Shown piece after piece: positions 40,992 through 42,749 of a stretch of DNA of 42,749 nt (its first letter is position 1; the number at the start of each line of letters is the position of its first letter). The position numbers were made by a program, and so were the translations under genes. The notes under the pieces were generated by a model. It was given only the letters and a program-made list of their open reading frames with translations, ran no database searches and was not told the DNA's origin. Origin of the DNA: Gammaproteobacteria bacterium (GTDB lineage Bacteria; Pseudomonadota; Gammaproteobacteria; Arenicellales; UBA868); assembly GCA_011523045.1 (NCBI GenBank), contig WTHR01000192.1:1-42749 (forward strand). The letters are read 5' to 3'.

Positions 40992-41379
40992 TCCGGGTTG
41001 CACGCCAATTTGGACTTATCGGCGTTTTGGCTGACCTGCAGAGCGGCTGCCCGGTCGATTTGAGGGGTGTTCCGGGAAGGGTTCTCCGGGAAGCCAGACG
41101 CTCCATTCAGGGAACGGCTCGCTTCGCTGACTGCCGAGGTTCGAATCGCGGGATTTTGGGAAATCTGCTTTTTTGCTGACCTTGGGGTGGCGCCTGCTGA
41201 ACCAGCGATCTCTGAGACGGGTACCGCTGCCCTTCTCACCAACGTCCGTACCGGTTTGGGTGGTGTAAGTCTTATCGTATTCCAAAAGGGTGCTCCCAAG
41301 CCTCGGGGGTCAATAGTGAACGTCGAGCGATTTCCAACGAGAGCAGGATTCTAACCGCCGACAGCGCTTGTGTGCGCGC

Positions 41380-42546
41380 CTAACTTGCCTCGGCCACCGC
41401 TGCGGCAACACGTGGAGCTACTCTGCTATCGAGAGCATCCGGGAGAATCAGGTCAGCGGTCGGTGACTCAACACAGGCGGCGAGCGCCCTGGCTGCTGCC
41501 AGTTTCATCTCCTCCGTGATTCGCTGCGCACCGGCATCCAAAGCGCCGCGAAAGATCCCCGGAAAGGCCAGCACGTTGTTCACCTGATTGGGAAAGTCGC
41601 TGCGACCGGTACCCACCACGGCTGCCCCAGCGTCACGAGCCACATCCGGCATGATCTCAGGAATGGGATTAGCCATCGCCAGAATAATCGGCGTATCCGA
41701 CATTGACTTGATGTGTGAACCATTCAAGAGATCACCCTTGCTCACGCCGATGAAGACGTCAGCGCCCTGCAAAACATCCTCCAGCTTCCCGGATCGGTTT
41801 GCTTGGTTTGTATATCGGAGAAGTTCCTCCTTCTCCGGAGTCAATCCTTCGCGTCCGGCATGAATCGCACCTTTCGAGTCACAAACAATGACTTCTTTCA
41901 TGGGTCGGCACACACTCGGATCATGACCGACGCAGCATAACAGCCGGGCAATGGCAGTCCCGGCCGCTCCGGCCCCATTGATGACGGCCGTCATCTCAGT
42001 CAACTCCCGCCCGACAACAGCGGCGGCATTCAGCAATGCGGCCAATAGAACAATTGCCGTCCCGTGCTGGTCGTCATGAAATACCGGAATACCCAAATCC
42101 TGAAGCGCGGCTTCTACCTCAAAGCATCGGGGCGCGGCTATGTCTTCCAGATTAATGCCGCCGAATACAGGAGCTATGCGGCGCACCGTTTCAATAATCT
42201 CGGACGCGTCCTGGGTGTCAACGCAAATGGGCCATGCAGCAATTCCGGCAAATTCACTGAACAACAGGGCCTTGCCTTCCATAACGGGAATCGCAGCATG
42301 GGGGCCTATATTCCCAAGGCCCAACACTGCTGAGCCATCACTAACCACCGCGACGGAATTATTCTTGATGGTCAGGTCACGCGCACGCGAGACGTCTCCC
42401 GCAATCACCTCGCAGGGACGCGCCACTCCCGGGGTATAGGCGAGCGAGAGATCATCGCGGCTCTGCACAGGAACTCTCGAATGGATCCCTATCTTGCCCC
42501 GCAGTTGCTCATGGACAATCAGGCTACGATCAAAAAAGTCTGTCAT
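41380..42546 (-). CDS. Malic enzyme (NAD(P)-dependent, short form without PTA domain)
   Basis: GKIGIHSRVPVQSRDDLSLAYTPGVARPCEVIAGD, GLGNIGPHAAIPVMEGKALLFSEFAGIAAWPICVDT, GINLEDIAAPRCFEVE, PVFHDDQHGTAIVLLAALLNA, GTGRSDFPNQVNNVLAFPGIFRGALDAGAQRITEEMKLAAARALA. Confidence 0.94.
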   Translation of the reverse strand: MTDFFDRSLIVHEQLRGKIGIHSRVPVQSRDDLSLAYTPGVARPCEVIAGDVSRARDLTIKNNSVAVVSDGSAVLGLGNIGPHAAIPVMEGKALLFSEFAGIAAWPICVDTQDASEIIETVRRIAPVFGGINLEDIAAPRCFEVEAALQDLGIPVFHDDQHGTAIVLLAALLNAAAVVGRELTEMTAVINGAGAAGTAIARLLCCVGHDPSVCRPMKEVIVCDSKGAIHAGREGLTPEKEELLRYTNQANRSGKLEDVLQGADVFIGVSKGDLLNGSHIKSMSDTPIILAMANPIPEIMPDVARDAGAAVVGTGRSDFPNQVNNVLAFPGIFRGALDAGAQRITEEMKLAAARALAACVESPTADLILPDALDSRVAPRVAAAVAEAS

Positions 42547-42588
42547 GAACCAGGTATCCTCCCTTGCCGACTAACGCATCTAACAGCG

Positions 42589-42749
42589 TCAGGGTGCCGC
42601 CGTGTCAATGGTCACACGCTTGACGGATCCGGTGAACTTTGAGTCGCGAACGTTTTCAAACGCGGCTACGACCTGCGTCGCGTCGTCTTTGCCCACATCC
42701 GCCGTCTCGTCACCAGAGAACACAGCGGGCGTGGTGCGCTCTACACGTC
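42589..42749 (-). CDS. Arylsulfatase, C-terminal end only (truncated by window edge)
   Basis: Minus frame reads RVERTTPAVFSGDETADVGKDDATQVVAAFENVRDSKFTGSVKRVTIDTAAP*, resembling the arylsulfatase C-terminus (DETxDVGxDxxTxV...KFTGxxKxVTID). Confidence 0.65.
   Translation of the reverse strand, partial: RVERTTPAVFSGDETADVGKDDATQVVAAFENVRDSKFTGSVKRVTIDTAAP

Noticed and set aside
41135-41150. GGTTCGAATC string resembling a tRNA T-arm
   Set aside because: Flanking bases (CGAGG / CGCGG) do not pair into a T-stem and no acceptor, D or anticodon arms could be matched.
1-42749. Possible mobile element, prophage, CRISPR or defence island
   Set aside because: No transposase, integrase, phage structural, cas or restriction-type proteins, and no regularly spaced repeats were seen on either strand.

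Overview
This 42.7 kb window is gene-dense and chromosomal, with GC looking moderately high. It is probably from a gammaproteobacterium, likely marine or environmental; that is inferred from gene content (monomeric purL, E. coli-like purC, prc, avtA and ypeA) and not proven. I saw no rRNA, tRNA, CRISPR array, prophage or IS element. From left to right it contains: a dapA-purC-purL operon (purL runs off the left edge) with an ldcA-like LD-carboxypeptidase upstream; a 901-aa ABC exporter-like protein whose nucleotide-binding domain is split by a ~280-aa insertion; a block of glycosyltransferases (two GT4-like on +, two MurG/GT28-like on -) in tightly overlapping operons with a histidine phosphatase, a DmpA/P1 peptidase, a YpeA-like GNAT and a MaoC protein; an acyl-CoA ligase; a propionate module (prpE, methylmalonyl-CoA mutase, carboxylase beta subunit, MOSC protein); an enoyl-CoA hydratase with a probable single-base frameshift at its C-terminus; mtnA, prc and avtA; NUDIX, GMC oxidoreductase (betA-like) and HAD genes; a predicted 2-aminoethylphosphonate-type ABC transporter operon with a candidate Pho box and an intercistronic terminator; ddl plus a class IV aminotransferase; a DMT transporter; a small malic enzyme; and the C-terminus of an arylsulfatase. 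The best candidate for an undescribed system is the ABC-exporter/glycosyltransferase block at about 5977-15637. All family calls come from reading the translations by eye; no searches were run.
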